64,000 bases of DNA, from contig NZ_VSRN01000001.1 in NCBI RefSeq assembly GCF_008369915.1, positions 930,001-994,000 of the forward strand, read 5' to 3'. The notes beneath the pieces were generated by a model. That model had not been told where the DNA came from. It saw only the letters and a program-made list of their open reading frames with translations, and made no database searches. How positions within the stretch are numbered: the first letter of the stretch is position 1; the number at the start of each line of letters is the position of its first letter. This DNA is from Dyadobacter sp. UC 10. GTDB taxonomy: Bacteria > Bacteroidota > Bacteroidia > Cytophagales > Spirosomataceae. This document shows positions 9,383 through 18,855 of this stretch, one piece after another. A program made the position numbers and the translations under genes.

Positions 9383-10293
9383 AAAAAATATATGCTGCTT
9401 TTTTTCTTTTATTAACAATATGCACGCATCAGCTGTTTGCACAGGAGTTTCAATTCACCGTCAATCTGAATTACGAGCAGCTTGTTGCACAGCAAAAAAC
9501 TGATCCGCAGTCCATGAACCAGCTGCAAAGCTACATGAACGAGTTTTTGAACAATACCAGGTGGACAAATGATCAGTTTACAAAAGAAGAAAAAATTAAA
9601 TGCAAACTGAATGTCAATCTGACACGGTCCCTGGCTCAGGGTAGCTTTGAAGGCAATGCACAACTGGTCGTTTCCAGGCCTGTCTATAACTCAAACTACG
9701 AAACAGTTCTTTTCACTTATATAGACAAAAACTTCACTTTCACCTATTTGCCGAATACACAGCTATATTTTAATGAAAACAGCTACACGGAAGAATTACC
9801 TTATATCCTGGCATTTTACGCAAACGTAGCCCTCATTTTCGACTATGATTCGTTTAGTAAAATGGGCGGCTCACCTTTTGTACAAAAAGCTTTTAATCTT
9901 GTTAATCAAGCCAGAAATGCATCACCAAACAAGCGCGGGTGGGACTCCGGCGGCGATTCAAGAAACCGGTATTGGCTGATTGAAAATCTGATGAGCCAGC
10001 AGTTCACCCCGTTTCGGGAAGGTATGTATAAATATTACAGGCAAGGACTTGATGTAGCTACTCAAAATCCTGCCGAAACCAGGGCAAAAGTGCTTGAATT
10101 CCTCGCCACCTTAAAGGAGGTTAACCAGCTTCGCCCTGCAAGCGTAGTTGTGAATTCATTTTTCGACGCCAAGTCTGATGAACTCTATAAAATCCTGATT
10201 GAAGCGCAACCTGACGAGCGCGCTAAGGCATATACGTTGCTGGTTAGCCTTGACCCAACCAAAACTCAACTGTACCAGCGTCTGTCATTATAA
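9379..10293 (+). CDS. DUF4835 protein, PorD-like T9SS component
   Basis: 304 residues from the ATG at 9379, overlapping the coaBC stop as ATGA, which suggests translational coupling. A signal peptide (MKKIYAAFFLLLTICTHQLFAQ) precedes a soluble domain that opens with EFQFTVNLNYEQL. The conserved middle includes FTYIDKNFTFTYLPN and the segment NQARNASPNKRGWDSGG. This is the DUF4835 family, which I recall being named PorD in type IX secretion. It is usually found beside coaBC and recN in this phylum. I am sure of the family and less sure of the secretion role. Confidence 0.78.
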   Translation: MKKIYAAFFLLLTICTHQLFAQEFQFTVNLNYEQLVAQQKTDPQSMNQLQSYMNEFLNNTRWTNDQFTKEEKIKCKLNVNLTRSLAQGSFEGNAQLVVSRPVYNSNYETVLFTYIDKNFTFTYLPNTQLYFNENSYTEELPYILAFYANVALIFDYDSFSKMGGSPFVQKAFNLVNQARNASPNKRGWDSGGDSRNRYWLIENLMSQQFTPFREGMYKYYRQGLDVATQNPAETRAKVLEFLATLKEVNQLRPASVVVNSFFDAKSDELYKILIEAQPDERAKAYTLLVSLDPTKTQLYQRLSL

Positions 10294-10294
10294 T

Positions 10295-10534
10295 ATGAGC
10301 AAAAGACTTGTTCGCATCGCTTCATCCAAACTGTCGGATCAGTTACCTTTCTTACTTAAACATGAAATAAGCGGAGTTTTGAATAACGGCAAAACATGTT
10401 TCGGTATATTGATCTCCATGACAAATGACCATCTCACGCTGGAAGATCCCCGACAACATCGTCATACCTTTGCTTTCGCAGATCTCTATGAAGTCGTTTA
10501 TGACTCGATTTCAGCTGCCCGCATTAAAACTTAA
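10295..10534 (+). CDS. small conserved-looking protein, possibly Sm-like
   Basis: 79 residues starting one base after the PorD-like stop (ATG at 10295). The sequence is short and basic at the N-terminus, with alternating hydrophobic strands: HEISGVLNNGKTCFGILISM, then DHLTLEDPRQHRHTFAFADLYEVV. The pattern 'xGxL.nG..fxGxL..m..d.l.L' resembles an Sm or SH3-like small beta barrel, but this is a pattern judgement only. It is tightly linked to the PorD-like gene and sits just before recN. Confidence 0.6.
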   Translation: MSKRLVRIASSKLSDQLPFLLKHEISGVLNNGKTCFGILISMTNDHLTLEDPRQHRHTFAFADLYEVVYDSISAARIKT

Positions 10535-10560
10535 CCGGTTATTGGTTATATTTTCTGATT

Positions 10561-10668
10561 GTGAATATCACTAAGTATATTCGTAACGGAGAAACAAAAG
10601 AAATTTTCCCTCTAGAAGCCGATTGTAAGATCTCCGGCAAACGGCTCTCCGAATCACATGCTTGCTAA
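10561..10668 (+). CDS. possible 35-residue small protein, overlaps the recN start
   Basis: A GTG-initiated frame encodes 35 residues beginning MNITKYIRNGETKEIFPLEA and ends with TAA inside the first codons of recN (ATG at 10658). It fills the gap between the 79-residue protein and recN and would couple translation to recN. Support is only an open frame and sensible composition, so it may be chance. Confidence 0.25.
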   Translation: MNITKYIRNGETKEIFPLEADCKISGKRLSESHAC

Positions 10669-12313
10669 TTTACTTATCAAGAACTACGCTTTGATCAAGC
10701 AACTGGAAATGTCGCCTGATCCCGGTCTCAACATTATCACAGGCGAAACAGGGGCAGGAAAATCCATTATGCTTGGTGCGATTGGTCTGTTGCTGGGAAA
10801 TCGTGCTGATGTAAAGTCATTGTATGATTCTGCCGAGAAGTGTGTAATTGAAGGAACCTTTAATCTGGCAGGGTACGATCTGGCTCCCAATTTCGAAGAT
10901 GAAAACCTCGACTTCGCTGAAGACTGCATTATCCGGAGAGAAATTGCAGTATCTGGTAAGTCCCGCGCTTTTATCAACGACACGCCCGTTAACCTGGATA
11001 CATTAAAAAAAATAGGCAGTCAGTTACTGGATATCCACTCGCAGCATGATTCTATTCTACTCGGGAACAACGATTTTCAACTGCAGGTTGTCGATTCTTT
11101 TGCCAAGAACGCTTCAATTCTGAAAACGTATTCAAAGCATTATCAGGCATTTCGGCAAGCTGCCGCGCGGCTTGACGACCTTCAAAAAAGGGCTGCGCAG
11201 CTTCGTAAGGAGTTCGATTTCGACCAGTTTATGTTTCAGGAACTCAATACCGCAAGTCTGCGCCCGGGTGAGCAGGAAAAACTGGAAGAGGAACTGACCA
11301 TACTCGAAAATGCAGTAGAGATTAAAGAGCGGCTGCAACTGGCTTATACTTACCTGGATAATCCGGAAACCTCCGTCCTCGATCTGCTCAAAAATACAAC
11401 CGCAGCACTTGCTCAGGCATCCCGGCTCGTCAGCGGATACGAAGCATTGCGCCAGCGTGCGCAGAGTTCCCTCATCGAGCTTAGAGATCTTGCCGATGAA
11501 ATCGACCAGGTCAATAATTCCGTTGAAGTGGACGCTGGTCGAAGCCAGGAAGTGCAGGAAAGGCTGGATTTGATTTACAATTTACTAAAAAAACATCAGG
11601 TCACTTCCGTTGATGAACTACTGGATATTGAAAAGCAGCTTCAGGAGAAACTCACGATTGTTTTGAATCTCGATGATGACTTGCTGGCCGCGGAAAAGGC
11701 AATGAAAAAAGCACAGGAAGAAATGCTTGCGAGCAGCACAATACTGTCGGAAAGCCGCAAAAAGGTAGTTAAACCGATCGAGAAGCTGATATTGGAAAGA
11801 TTGGCTGAACTGGGAATTCCAAATGCTTCTTTATCGATTCAAATTTCAGAAACCGCCCCCTCCCCGGCTGGTAGCAATTCAGTTGCCTTCCTTTTCAGTG
11901 GCAATAAGGGAGTAATGCCACAGGAATTGCGTCAGGTTGCCTCAGGAGGTGAATTCTCCCGGTTAATGATGGTGATAAAGTACATATTAGCCGACAAACG
12001 CATGCTTCCAACCATTATCTTTGATGAAATCGATACCGGCGTTTCCGGTGAGATTGCTAAACAGATGGGTAAAATGATGCAAAACATGGCTAAAAACCAT
12101 CAGATCATTGCTATCACACACTTACATCAGATTGCCAGCAGTGGAACTGCGCACTACTTTGTTTATAAAGATCACTCGTCAGATAAAACGGTCAGCAAAA
12201 TCAAAAAACTGACGATCGACGAGCGCGTGCAGGAAATAGCGCAGATGATCGGCGGCCATAATCCATCAGAAGCAGTTTTGCTCAATGCAAGAGAGCTGAT
12301 ATTGAAAGGATGA
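10658..12313 (+). CDS. recN: DNA repair protein RecN
   Basis: 551 residues, an SMC-like ATPase. The Walker A motif GETGAGKS is at residues 29-36. A central region of about 160-360 is coiled coil (for example QKRAAQLRKEFDFDQFMFQE). The C-terminal half has the ABC signature ASGGEFSRLMM and Walker B TIIFDEIDTGVSGEIA, followed by the switch His in IAITHLHQIA. RecN helps hold broken ends together in double-strand break repair. Its start overlaps a possible small open frame. Bacteroidota RecN is usually close to this length. Confidence 0.96.
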   Translation: MLANLLIKNYALIKQLEMSPDPGLNIITGETGAGKSIMLGAIGLLLGNRADVKSLYDSAEKCVIEGTFNLAGYDLAPNFEDENLDFAEDCIIRREIAVSGKSRAFINDTPVNLDTLKKIGSQLLDIHSQHDSILLGNNDFQLQVVDSFAKNASILKTYSKHYQAFRQAAARLDDLQKRAAQLRKEFDFDQFMFQELNTASLRPGEQEKLEEELTILENAVEIKERLQLAYTYLDNPETSVLDLLKNTTAALAQASRLVSGYEALRQRAQSSLIELRDLADEIDQVNNSVEVDAGRSQEVQERLDLIYNLLKKHQVTSVDELLDIEKQLQEKLTIVLNLDDDLLAAEKAMKKAQEEMLASSTILSESRKKVVKPIEKLILERLAELGIPNASLSIQISETAPSPAGSNSVAFLFSGNKGVMPQELRQVASGGEFSRLMMVIKYILADKRMLPTIIFDEIDTGVSGEIAKQMGKMMQNMAKNHQIIAITHLHQIASSGTAHYFVYKDHSSDKTVSKIKKLTIDERVQEIAQMIGGHNPSEAVLLNARELILKG

Positions 12314-12350
12314 CCTTTAACTTTTCTTACGTAACTACTACTCCCTGATC

Positions 12351-12788
12351 ATGAAGCAAATTTTAACAGCAATAACATTGGCAACCGTTCTTTTGGGGTG
12401 TAGCACGAAACCCGGCGAGGATAAGCTTACCAGCCTGGAGACCGAAGTTTTGGCAGTACACGACGAGATAATGCCAAAAATGGATAGTATTATGATTTTG
12501 AAATCAATACTCTCCACAAAAATCAAGGAGATCGACAGCCTGGATAATGTAGGTTTGAGCAGCAATACGCTTGCCGAGCAAAGGATCAAGGCTATTGACA
12601 TTAATCAGAAACTGAATGAATCTGACAAATTAATGATGGACTGGATGCATGCATACAAAGGTGACTCAGCAAAACAGCTGCCGCCGGAACAAGCCGTGCT
12701 TTATTTTGAAGGGGAAAGAGACCGGATATTACAGGTAAAACAGCTTACATTGAGGTCGTTGAAGGAAGCAAAAACATTTCTTGAATAA
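12351..12788 (+). CDS. small helical lipoprotein
   Basis: 145 residues with a lipoprotein signal ending in TVLLGC (Cys near residue 17). The mature part is charged and strongly helical, with heptad-like spacing (LTSLETEVLAVHDEIMPKMDSI), so a short coiled coil is likely. Relatives in this phylum are often mislabelled 'viral A-type inclusion protein'. It lies 38 bp after recN and three bases before the SCO gene, so it probably belongs with the SCO-cytochrome c genes. The function is unknown. Confidence 0.7.
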   Translation: MKQILTAITLATVLLGCSTKPGEDKLTSLETEVLAVHDEIMPKMDSIMILKSILSTKIKEIDSLDNVGLSSNTLAEQRIKAIDINQKLNESDKLMMDWMHAYKGDSAKQLPPEQAVLYFEGERDRILQVKQLTLRSLKEAKTFLE

Positions 12789-12791
12789 TTT

Positions 12792-13445
12792 ATGCAGTTT
12801 GATAAAAAAAATAACCCTTTCGGCCCACTAGCCATTTTCTTTTTGCTTGCACTTGTGAGCTGCGGCGATAACAAATTACCCATCATGGGAGAACGCGATT
12901 GGGTAAAGAAAACAGTGGACGGAAAGGAAGTTGTGGATACGATTTACCACACCATTCCTGCCTTTTCTTTTGTCAACCAGGATGGCGACACGATATCAGA
13001 AGAAATCGTAAAAGGTAAGATATATGTTACCGACTTTTTCTTTACCACCTGCCCTACAATTTGTCCGGTTATGAAGCGGCAGATGACCAAGATATACAAC
13101 CAATATAAAGGCAATCCTGAATTCATGATTCTCTCCCACTCTATTGATCCAGAACATGATACACCTCAGGTACTTAATAAATATGCGAAGGATTTAGGTG
13201 TCGAAGGAAATCAATGGCAGTTTTTGACTGGCGAAAAAGAAAAGATCTATGATATCGGACAAAAAAAATATATGGCTGTGGTACAGGAAGATAGCGCGGC
13301 AGCAGGAGGTTTTTTGCATAGCGGCGCATTTATTCTTGTAGATAAAGAAAAGCACGTTAGGGGAATGTACGATGGTACGACGGAAGAAGGTACCGAAAAA
13401 CTGATGAAAGATATAGCAAAGCTGCTGAAAGAGTATGAGAAGTAA
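12792..13445 (+). CDS. SCO family copper-binding lipoprotein
   Basis: 217 residues. After a lipoprotein signal (ALVSC, Cys near residue 24) comes a thioredoxin-like SCO1/SenC domain. The copper-binding CxxxC is Cys87 and Cys91 in TTCPTICPVM, and the third ligand is the His in GGFLHSGAF near residue 176. SCO proteins deliver copper to, or reduce thiols of, the CuA site of cytochrome oxidases. The next gene is a c-type cytochrome lipoprotein, which fits an electron-transport context on the outer face of the inner membrane. Confidence 0.92.
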   Translation: MQFDKKNNPFGPLAIFFLLALVSCGDNKLPIMGERDWVKKTVDGKEVVDTIYHTIPAFSFVNQDGDTISEEIVKGKIYVTDFFFTTCPTICPVMKRQMTKIYNQYKGNPEFMILSHSIDPEHDTPQVLNKYAKDLGVEGNQWQFLTGEKEKIYDIGQKKYMAVVQEDSAAAGGFLHSGAFILVDKEKHVRGMYDGTTEEGTEKLMKDIAKLLKEYEK

Positions 13446-13457
13446 AAAGCATTGTCC

Positions 13458-13883
13458 ATGCCACTAATTAGCCGATTTTATGCATTGGCTCTTTGCCTCG
13501 CCCTGGCTTCCTGCAGTTCCAAAGAAGAACTTAAAACCGAGCAGTACTTTGCAGAAGGCTTCCAGTTATACACAGCCTACTGTGCTAATTGTCACCAGGC
13601 CAATGGTGAAGGTCTATCAAATTTGTACCCGCCTTTAAAAGGAGCAGAAACACTAAATAACAAAGACCTTATCACCTGTATCATTCGCAACGGAATGAGT
13701 GATACGATCATGGTGAATGGAAAGGAATTTAGCAGGCCAATGCCAGGTAATCCGAAGTTGACGGACATTGAGCTGGCTGAAATAGTAACTTACGTAACTA
13801 TCAAATGGGGAAAAGACAGCACTTTCACTTCTATTGAGACGGTGCAGAATTCGCTGCTGGACTGCCACCAGGGTCAGAATTAG
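13458..13883 (+). CDS. cytochrome c lipoprotein
   Basis: 141 residues from the ATG at 13458. The lipobox is LALASC (Cys near 19), and one haem motif CANCH lies at residues 42-46, followed by QANGEGLSNLYPPLKG, typical of class I cytochrome c. The likely axial Met is in the RPMPGNP segment. It is a small monohaem electron carrier or oxidase-associated cytochrome anchored by lipid. It follows the SCO gene by 12 bp. Its 3' end overlaps the oppositely oriented lptC gene by 53 bp, so both C-termini are read from the same DNA. Confidence 0.9.
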   Translation: MPLISRFYALALCLALASCSSKEELKTEQYFAEGFQLYTAYCANCHQANGEGLSNLYPPLKGAETLNNKDLITCIIRNGMSDTIMVNGKEFSRPMPGNPKLTDIELAEIVTYVTIKWGKDSTFTSIETVQNSLLDCHQGQN

Positions 13884-14451
13884 AGAATTTAACCGTTCCT
13901 CTGCCCTGTCTGAATTTGATGTTTGTAAAATCCTGCTCCGCATCCAATCCTGTGGCATAAATCACTTCCGGGGATCCGACTGTTCGGATAGAAACAGCTT
14001 TGTCTGTAAAGATCTTCCTGGTTCGCGGACTCCAGTTTAGCTCCGAAGTATTTAAAATCTGAGACTTCTCAATCAGGGTAACCCGCACATTTCCTTTCAC
14101 GATGTAAACATCCGAACTCTTATCGTACCTACCGGAGTCAGAACGCAGCTTGGTGGCGACATTGCTAAGCGAATCGTAAAAACTGATATTGACAGTGTCA
14201 GGGAAAATTTGTGTCTCGTTCTGAAACCGTTGCGATCTGGGTGTTTTCATCAGGACTTTGATCTTGCCCTGTTCACTATATTTTATCTGAACATCGTTTA
14301 CGATCTCAATCGGACCGGTGTAAAGTGCCCCTACCTTGTTTTTTTTGTCTTCACAAGACATAAACAAAACTGCGAGCAAGGTTACAATACAAAAAGGAGA
14401 TAACACTTTATCTCCTTTTCTGATATTCCTTAACAATGGCAAGAGTTTCAT
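13831..14451 (-). CDS. lptC: LPS export lipoprotein LptC
   Basis: 206 residues from the ATG at 14451. A TTG at 14469 is possible but overlaps the upstream stop. The lipobox is AVLFMSC. The mature domain has the LptC beta-jellyroll pattern (IEIVNDVQIKYSEQGKIKVL, then SDVYIVKGNVRVTL, then LNTSELNWSPRTRKIFTDK). It would receive LPS from the inner-membrane LptBFG complex and hand it to LptA-type proteins such as the one at 4269. The C-terminal 16 residues are low complexity. The gene is the last of a coaX-barrel-lptC group, and its end overlaps the cytochrome c gene antiparallel. Confidence 0.88.
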   Translation of the reverse strand: MKLLPLLRNIRKGDKVLSPFCIVTLLAVLFMSCEDKKNKVGALYTGPIEIVNDVQIKYSEQGKIKVLMKTPRSQRFQNETQIFPDTVNISFYDSLSNVATKLRSDSGRYDKSSDVYIVKGNVRVTLIEKSQILNTSELNWSPRTRKIFTDKAVSIRTVGSPEVIYATGLDAEQDFTNIKFRQGRGTVKFSNSDPGGSPAANSAPSQ

Positions 14452-14461
14452 GTCACAGCGA

Positions 14462-15781
14462 TTAGTCAAGTTTTTGTTTGATAAACCACCTTTCCAATAA
14501 TGTTATGCCTAGCACAACCCGTGCGTATCGTTCCCTGATCTGCCCCGCACCACCAGTTCCTCTCTGACCTGCAACCAGCGCAGCGGAGAGGAAATTCTGA
14601 TAACCTCTTCCCATCGGGAACGTAAATCCAAGGCTGACATTAGCGTCATTAACGTTCTTTCCATTAACTGTGTATGGTGTGTTTCCATAGCTGAAACCAA
14701 TGCGATATCTCACCAGATCGAAATAATTCAGGGAAGTGAATTTGGGCAGATATTCAGCGCCCAGATGGAAACGGTTAACATCTTTAAGTCCTTCGGACAC
14801 ATTGTCGAAGTTTCTATATTTTGACCATGACTGGCGGCTGTAATCCGCCGATAAAACCAGTTTAAATGGCCATTCAAGACTTGTACCAACCTGAAATTGC
14901 TCCGGAAGGGTAAGTCCGCCGGTCAAATCGTTTTCAAGCGTATCGGCTGGGATTACCGGATAGGAGTCCTGAGTAAGCTCAAATGATGTGGTGGTATTGG
15001 CATTGATCCTCGTACCGAAGCTATATGCTCCCCCTAAATTCAGGTTCAACTTGTTGTCCTTTTTAATCGGGATACGCCCCGCAGCACCTGCGCGAAATGC
15101 AAAATCAGAAAAAATTGTTCTTTCGTTCAGACTGACAACTTCAACGTTAACGATGTTGCCATCTTTATCGACGATGTCCGGAACCCCCGGAACATTAAAA
15201 ACAGTTACTTCCGACGCCTTACGAACGTTTCCAAAGAAGTAACTGGTTTCAAGGCCCAGGCTGATGTATTTGTTGATCTGTACCGAATTTGTAATTGACG
15301 CTTTATTGATGCCGCCTTTTCCGGAGGTTATATAGTTCGCATTTGCTCCGGTTCCAATTACTGGCCTGACCGACTGATTTTCGTAGTCGATAAAGCTGTA
15401 AGGCTTTAAATTGGCCCCTATCACCCACCTTGGACTTACAGGGAAAGAAAGGGAAACATACGCCAGGTTACCTCCCGCATTTTTTTGGATTTTGCTACCT
15501 TCGGCAATGCTTTTGTACTGTCCTACCAACCCTACGTCCAATGTTGTAAAACGATTTCGCACCCATAGGGCCGGATTAAGGTTATTGATCTGAAAGCCGC
15601 TCGCGGTACTCACGCCTGATTGCCCCATTCCTGAGTTGTCAGAGTAAGATTCACCATAAAACTCACCCAGACCGAGTGAAGAATAAGGTGCATTGCCAAG
15701 ACCTTGCGCCTTCAGGCCGTCACAACTCCATCCCAGTGTAATTGTAAGTGTAAGTAATAATACTTTACTGTAATGCGACAT
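14462..15781 (-). CDS. outer-membrane beta-barrel protein
   Basis: 439 residues with a signal peptide (about 1-25, ending near GLKAQ). The N-terminal mature segment NAPYSSLGLGEFYGESYSDN and the following ASGFQINNLNPALW resemble FadL/OmpP1-like barrels of Bacteroidota. The rest alternates aromatic and polar residues in transmembrane-strand style, and the C-terminus ends in hydrophobic strand residues. It sits between coaX (17-bp overlap) and lptC, an arrangement I associate with this phylum. The substrate is unknown. Confidence 0.75.
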   Translation of the reverse strand: MSHYSKVLLLTLTITLGWSCDGLKAQGLGNAPYSSLGLGEFYGESYSDNSGMGQSGVSTASGFQINNLNPALWVRNRFTTLDVGLVGQYKSIAEGSKIQKNAGGNLAYVSLSFPVSPRWVIGANLKPYSFIDYENQSVRPVIGTGANANYITSGKGGINKASITNSVQINKYISLGLETSYFFGNVRKASEVTVFNVPGVPDIVDKDGNIVNVEVVSLNERTIFSDFAFRAGAAGRIPIKKDNKLNLNLGGAYSFGTRINANTTTSFELTQDSYPVIPADTLENDLTGGLTLPEQFQVGTSLEWPFKLVLSADYSRQSWSKYRNFDNVSEGLKDVNRFHLGAEYLPKFTSLNYFDLVRYRIGFSYGNTPYTVNGKNVNDANVSLGFTFPMGRGYQNFLSAALVAGQRGTGGAGQIRERYARVVLGITLLERWFIKQKLD

Positions 15782-16487
15782 TATATGTTAAAATTCTGTT
15801 CAAGCCTATTAAAACGAGTTCCGGCACCGCAAAGATGGGTGGTTTCAGGCTACTTTCAAAAAAAGTAATATCACCGCCACATATTACTACGCGCAATTCG
15901 GGGTATTTGTGTCGGTACCGCTCAATTATTCCTTCTATTTCCGCAAGCATACCGTTCATCACCCCGCTAAGCATAGAGGTTTTGGTACTTTTCCCAATCA
16001 GGAACGGCTCTTTTTCAGGATCGATCAGGGGAAGCCGCTTAGTGAACGAATGCATTGCTTTGAATCGCATTTTTACCCCCGGCGAAATTAAACCACCCTG
16101 AAATGCGGCATCTTTGTCGATCAAATCATAGGTAACGCAGGTGCCCATATCTATCACCAGCAAGTCTTGTCCTGGAAACAAAAAATTTGCACCTGCACAG
16201 GCCGCGATGCGGTCAGCTCCGAGCGTCTCTGGGGTTTCGTATTGTTTCAATATAGGGAGTGGCGTCTCAGAAGATAGGCTATGTACCCGAACAGGCAGCT
16301 GCAATGCCTCACTAAACTCCTTCTCAGTGTAACTTACGGAAGAAAACAAGATTTGCTCCGGTAGCTCCAATCGGATCGTTTCAATCAGCTGATCGAAACT
16401 TAAACCTGTCGTATAGCGTATCAGTTTTTCGTTTTCGAACCAGCCTGCCTTTGAATAGGTATTACCCGAATCGATGACAATATTCAT
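15765..16487 (-). CDS. coaX: type III pantothenate kinase
   Basis: 240 residues. It opens with the acetate/sugar kinase fold phosphate motif MNIVIDSGNTYSKAG. The second phosphate-binding segment is LLVIDMGTCVTYDLI near residue 117, followed by FQGGLISPGVKMR, all standard for CoaX. It phosphorylates pantothenate in the first step of coenzyme A synthesis and does not respond to CoA feedback as CoaA does. It overlaps the outer-membrane barrel gene by 17 bp. Confidence 0.95.
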   Translation of the reverse strand: MNIVIDSGNTYSKAGWFENEKLIRYTTGLSFDQLIETIRLELPEQILFSSVSYTEKEFSEALQLPVRVHSLSSETPLPILKQYETPETLGADRIAACAGANFLFPGQDLLVIDMGTCVTYDLIDKDAAFQGGLISPGVKMRFKAMHSFTKRLPLIDPEKEPFLIGKSTKTSMLSGVMNGMLAEIEGIIERYRHKYPELRVVICGGDITFFESSLKPPIFAVPELVLIGLNRILTYNVALQ

Positions 16488-16983
16488 AATGGGTTGATGT
16501 GAGGGCCTTTAACAAGAGTTTGCAAATATCATATAAATGAAATCCCTATTCAAATCAGTCCGGTTTCTTTATTGATATTGGTTGCTAAGCAGGTGATTAT
16601 GTAAGAGATACGAAGACAGTTCGGTTTTTGTCGATAAAAGTTTGGAACTTTCAGAAATATTTAGCACCTTCGTCCATCTAAGTCAGTATCGACTTATAAA
16701 TCCAAAAATCCATCTATCGGTAACCATCGTGCCCAGCGTTGCCTAGGTTTAAGAAATCTTGCCGATTTATTGTCATACTTCTATAGTATCAAATTGCAAA
16801 TTTTCACAATTGATCCATCAAAAGCTTTCAGTTAGTAAGGTCATTTGCCAGGGCTTCTACAACACATATTTATTCCAATATCAATGACCATCACATGACT
16901 TCGGGTTATCTCCGAATTTAATCTAATTACATTCACAACTTATTATCCCATCGGTAAAGTGTTCCTTTACTTTCCTTTTTTAT
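16488..16983. other. 496-bp intergenic region, leader of rho
   Basis: AT-rich gap between the divergent coaX and rho genes. I see no convincing open frame, tRNA or strong hairpin. It presumably holds both promoters and a long rho leader. Rho is autoregulated by its leader in other bacteria, so an attenuator is possible, but I cannot point to one. Confidence 0.5.
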
Positions 16984-18741
16984 ATGCCTACAATTGATGA
17001 ATTAAACATTAAGCTCCTGTCCGAGCTTAAGGAAATAGCAGGTAGCCTTGGCGTATCTGACCATACTAAACTCTCTAAGAAAGAATTGATTAACCGAATC
17101 CTCACTAGCCAGGAAGGCTCTGTACAGGTTGCAGAACCAGCTTTTGCAGAATCCAATTCTGCCGATGAGGACGAACCCAAAAAGAAACGGGCAAGAAGGC
17201 CAGCCGAGCCGGTTCCCGTTGCAGTAAAACCTGGCAATAACAGATCAGGGAAGGGCAAAAAAGATAATTCAAAAACTCCTTTGTTTGATACGCCTGCAAA
17301 GGGTAACAGACCGAGTCTGTTTGATGAACTTCCTAAAAATATAGACATGTCCGATGAAAATGATTCGGACAATGATACATTAAATGACCTGGGACGCGAA
17401 GAGCCAGTCACCCCGGTGGTGACAGAACCAGTTTCGAATCCTGAAACCACGGAGGAAACGCCTGAAACTAATATTCAGGATGTTGTTTCGCCAAGCCAGG
17501 AAGAAAGGCCGGCCCGTCAACAAAACGAAAACCCGGAACGCCAGCCTCAGGCTCAACCTCAACCCCAGCGGGAAGATCCGTCAACGAAAATCAAGCGGAA
17601 CTACAATAACTACGTCAGGGAATTTGACGGGTTGATCATCAACGAAGGTGTACTCGAAATAATGCAGGACGGAGGCTACGGCTTTTTACGTTCCGCTGAC
17701 TACAACTACCTGGCCAGCCCAGACGATATTTATGTTTCTCCTTCTCAAATAAAGCTTTTTGGTCTGAAAACCGGTGATACCGTAAAAGGTCAGATCCGGC
17801 CACCGAAAGAAGGTGAAAAGTATTTTGCATTGCTCCGGGTTGAAACCGTGAATGGCAAAACCACCGAGGAAATCAGAGACCGTATTCCTTTTGAATACCT
17901 GACTCCCCTATTCCCGGACGAGTGCCTGAAACTCAGTTCACGCCCTGATCAATACTCTACGCGTATACTCGATCTTTTTGCCCCGATCGGGAAAGGGCAA
18001 CGCGGCATGATCGTCGCGCAGCCAAAGACTGGTAAAACAGTTTTGCTGAAAGAAATTGCAAACGCAATCACACGTAACCATCCGGAAGTATTCCTGCTGA
18101 TTCTTTTGATCGATGAACGTCCGGAAGAAGTTACCGACATGCAGCGCAGCGTGCGAGCGGAAGTAATTGCTTCTACATTCGACGAACAGGCTGATCGTCA
18201 CGTGAAAGTCGCCAGCATTGTCCTGGAAAAGGCAAAAAGAATGGTAGAATGTGGTCACGATGTGGTAATCCTTCTCGACTCCATTACCCGCCTTGCCCGT
18301 GCTTATAATACCGTTGTTCCTTCATCCGGTAAAATCCTTTCAGGCGGTGTGGATGCCAACGCGCTGCATAAGCCGAAGCGTTTCTTCGGAGCTGCCCGGA
18401 ATGTTGAAAACGGAGGTTCCCTGACCATTATAGCAACCGCCCTGATTGATACAGGGTCGAAAATGGACGAAGTCATCTTCGAAGAATTCAAAGGTACCGG
18501 CAACATGGAATTGCAACTGGATCGAAAGCTTTCCAACAAACGCGTATTCCCTGCTATCGATGTGATGGCTTCCGGTACCCGTCGTGAAGATCTGCTTCTG
18601 GATAAGGAAACATTGAAAAAGGTTTGGATACTCAGAAAACACATGTCGGATATGAATGCGATGGAGTCTATGGACTTCCTGCTTGAACACATGAAAGGAA
18701 CAAGGAACAACGAAGAGTTCCTGATCTCGATGAACCGATAA
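16984..18741 (+). CDS. rho: transcription termination factor Rho
   Basis: 585 residues, much longer than E. coli Rho (419). The N-terminal SAP-like helical domain is at about 1-40 ([17 protein letters not shown]). A low-complexity insertion at about 45-205, rich in Pro, Gln, Glu and Asn, follows. The RNA-binding cold-shock domain (about 215-290) has [17 protein letters not shown]. The ATPase has Walker A QPKTGKT near 344-350, Walker [17 protein letters not shown] and the Q-loop and R-loop segments. Rho ends untranslated transcripts as a hexameric helicase. The long insertion is common in Bacteroidota and has been linked to condensate formation in gut species. Confidence 0.97.
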   Translation: MPTIDELNIKLLSELKEIAGSLGVSDHTKLSKKELINRILTSQEGSVQVAEPAFAESNSADEDEPKKKRARRPAEPVPVAVKPGNNRSGKGKKDNSKTPLFDTPAKGNRPSLFDELPKNIDMSDENDSDNDTLNDLGREEPVTPVVTEPVSNPETTEETPETNIQDVVSPSQEERPARQQNENPERQPQAQPQPQREDPSTKIKRNYNNYVREFDGLIINEGVLEIMQDGGYGFLRSADYNYLASPDDIYVSPSQIKLFGLKTGDTVKGQIRPPKEGEKYFALLRVETVNGKTTEEIRDRIPFEYLTPLFPDECLKLSSRPDQYSTRILDLFAPIGKGQRGMIVAQPKTGKTVLLKEIANAITRNHPEVFLLILLIDERPEEVTDMQRSVRAEVIASTFDEQADRHVKVASIVLEKAKRMVECGHDVVILLDSITRLARAYNTVVPSSGKILSGGVDANALHKPKRFFGAARNVENGGSLTIIATALIDTGSKMDEVIFEEFKGTGNMELQLDRKLSNKRVFPAIDVMASGTRREDLLLDKETLKKVWILRKHMSDMNAMESMDFLLEHMKGTRNNEEFLISMNR

Positions 18742-18743
18742 TA

Positions 18744-18780
18744 AAAAAAGAGCCTGAATTTAAAACTCAGGCTCTTTTTT
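18744..18780 (+). terminator. terminator after rho
   Basis: A perfect 14-bp stem (GAGCCTGA with flanking A6/T6) and a 9-nt loop, three bases after the rho stop. Confidence 0.9.
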
Positions 18781-18855
18781 CATACCTGCATTGCAAATCC
18801 TTCTTCCGAAAGCTATTTTTAAAATAAGATCTGTTTCAATATAGCTGATGCCTGC

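Noticed and set aside
13458..13461. TTG at 13452 as the start of the cytochrome c lipoprotein
   Set aside because: The ATG at 13458 gives a normal lipoprotein signal two residues later.
14988..15242. Plus-strand frames across the outer-membrane barrel gene
   Set aside because: Antisense shadows without features; the barrel frame is better supported.
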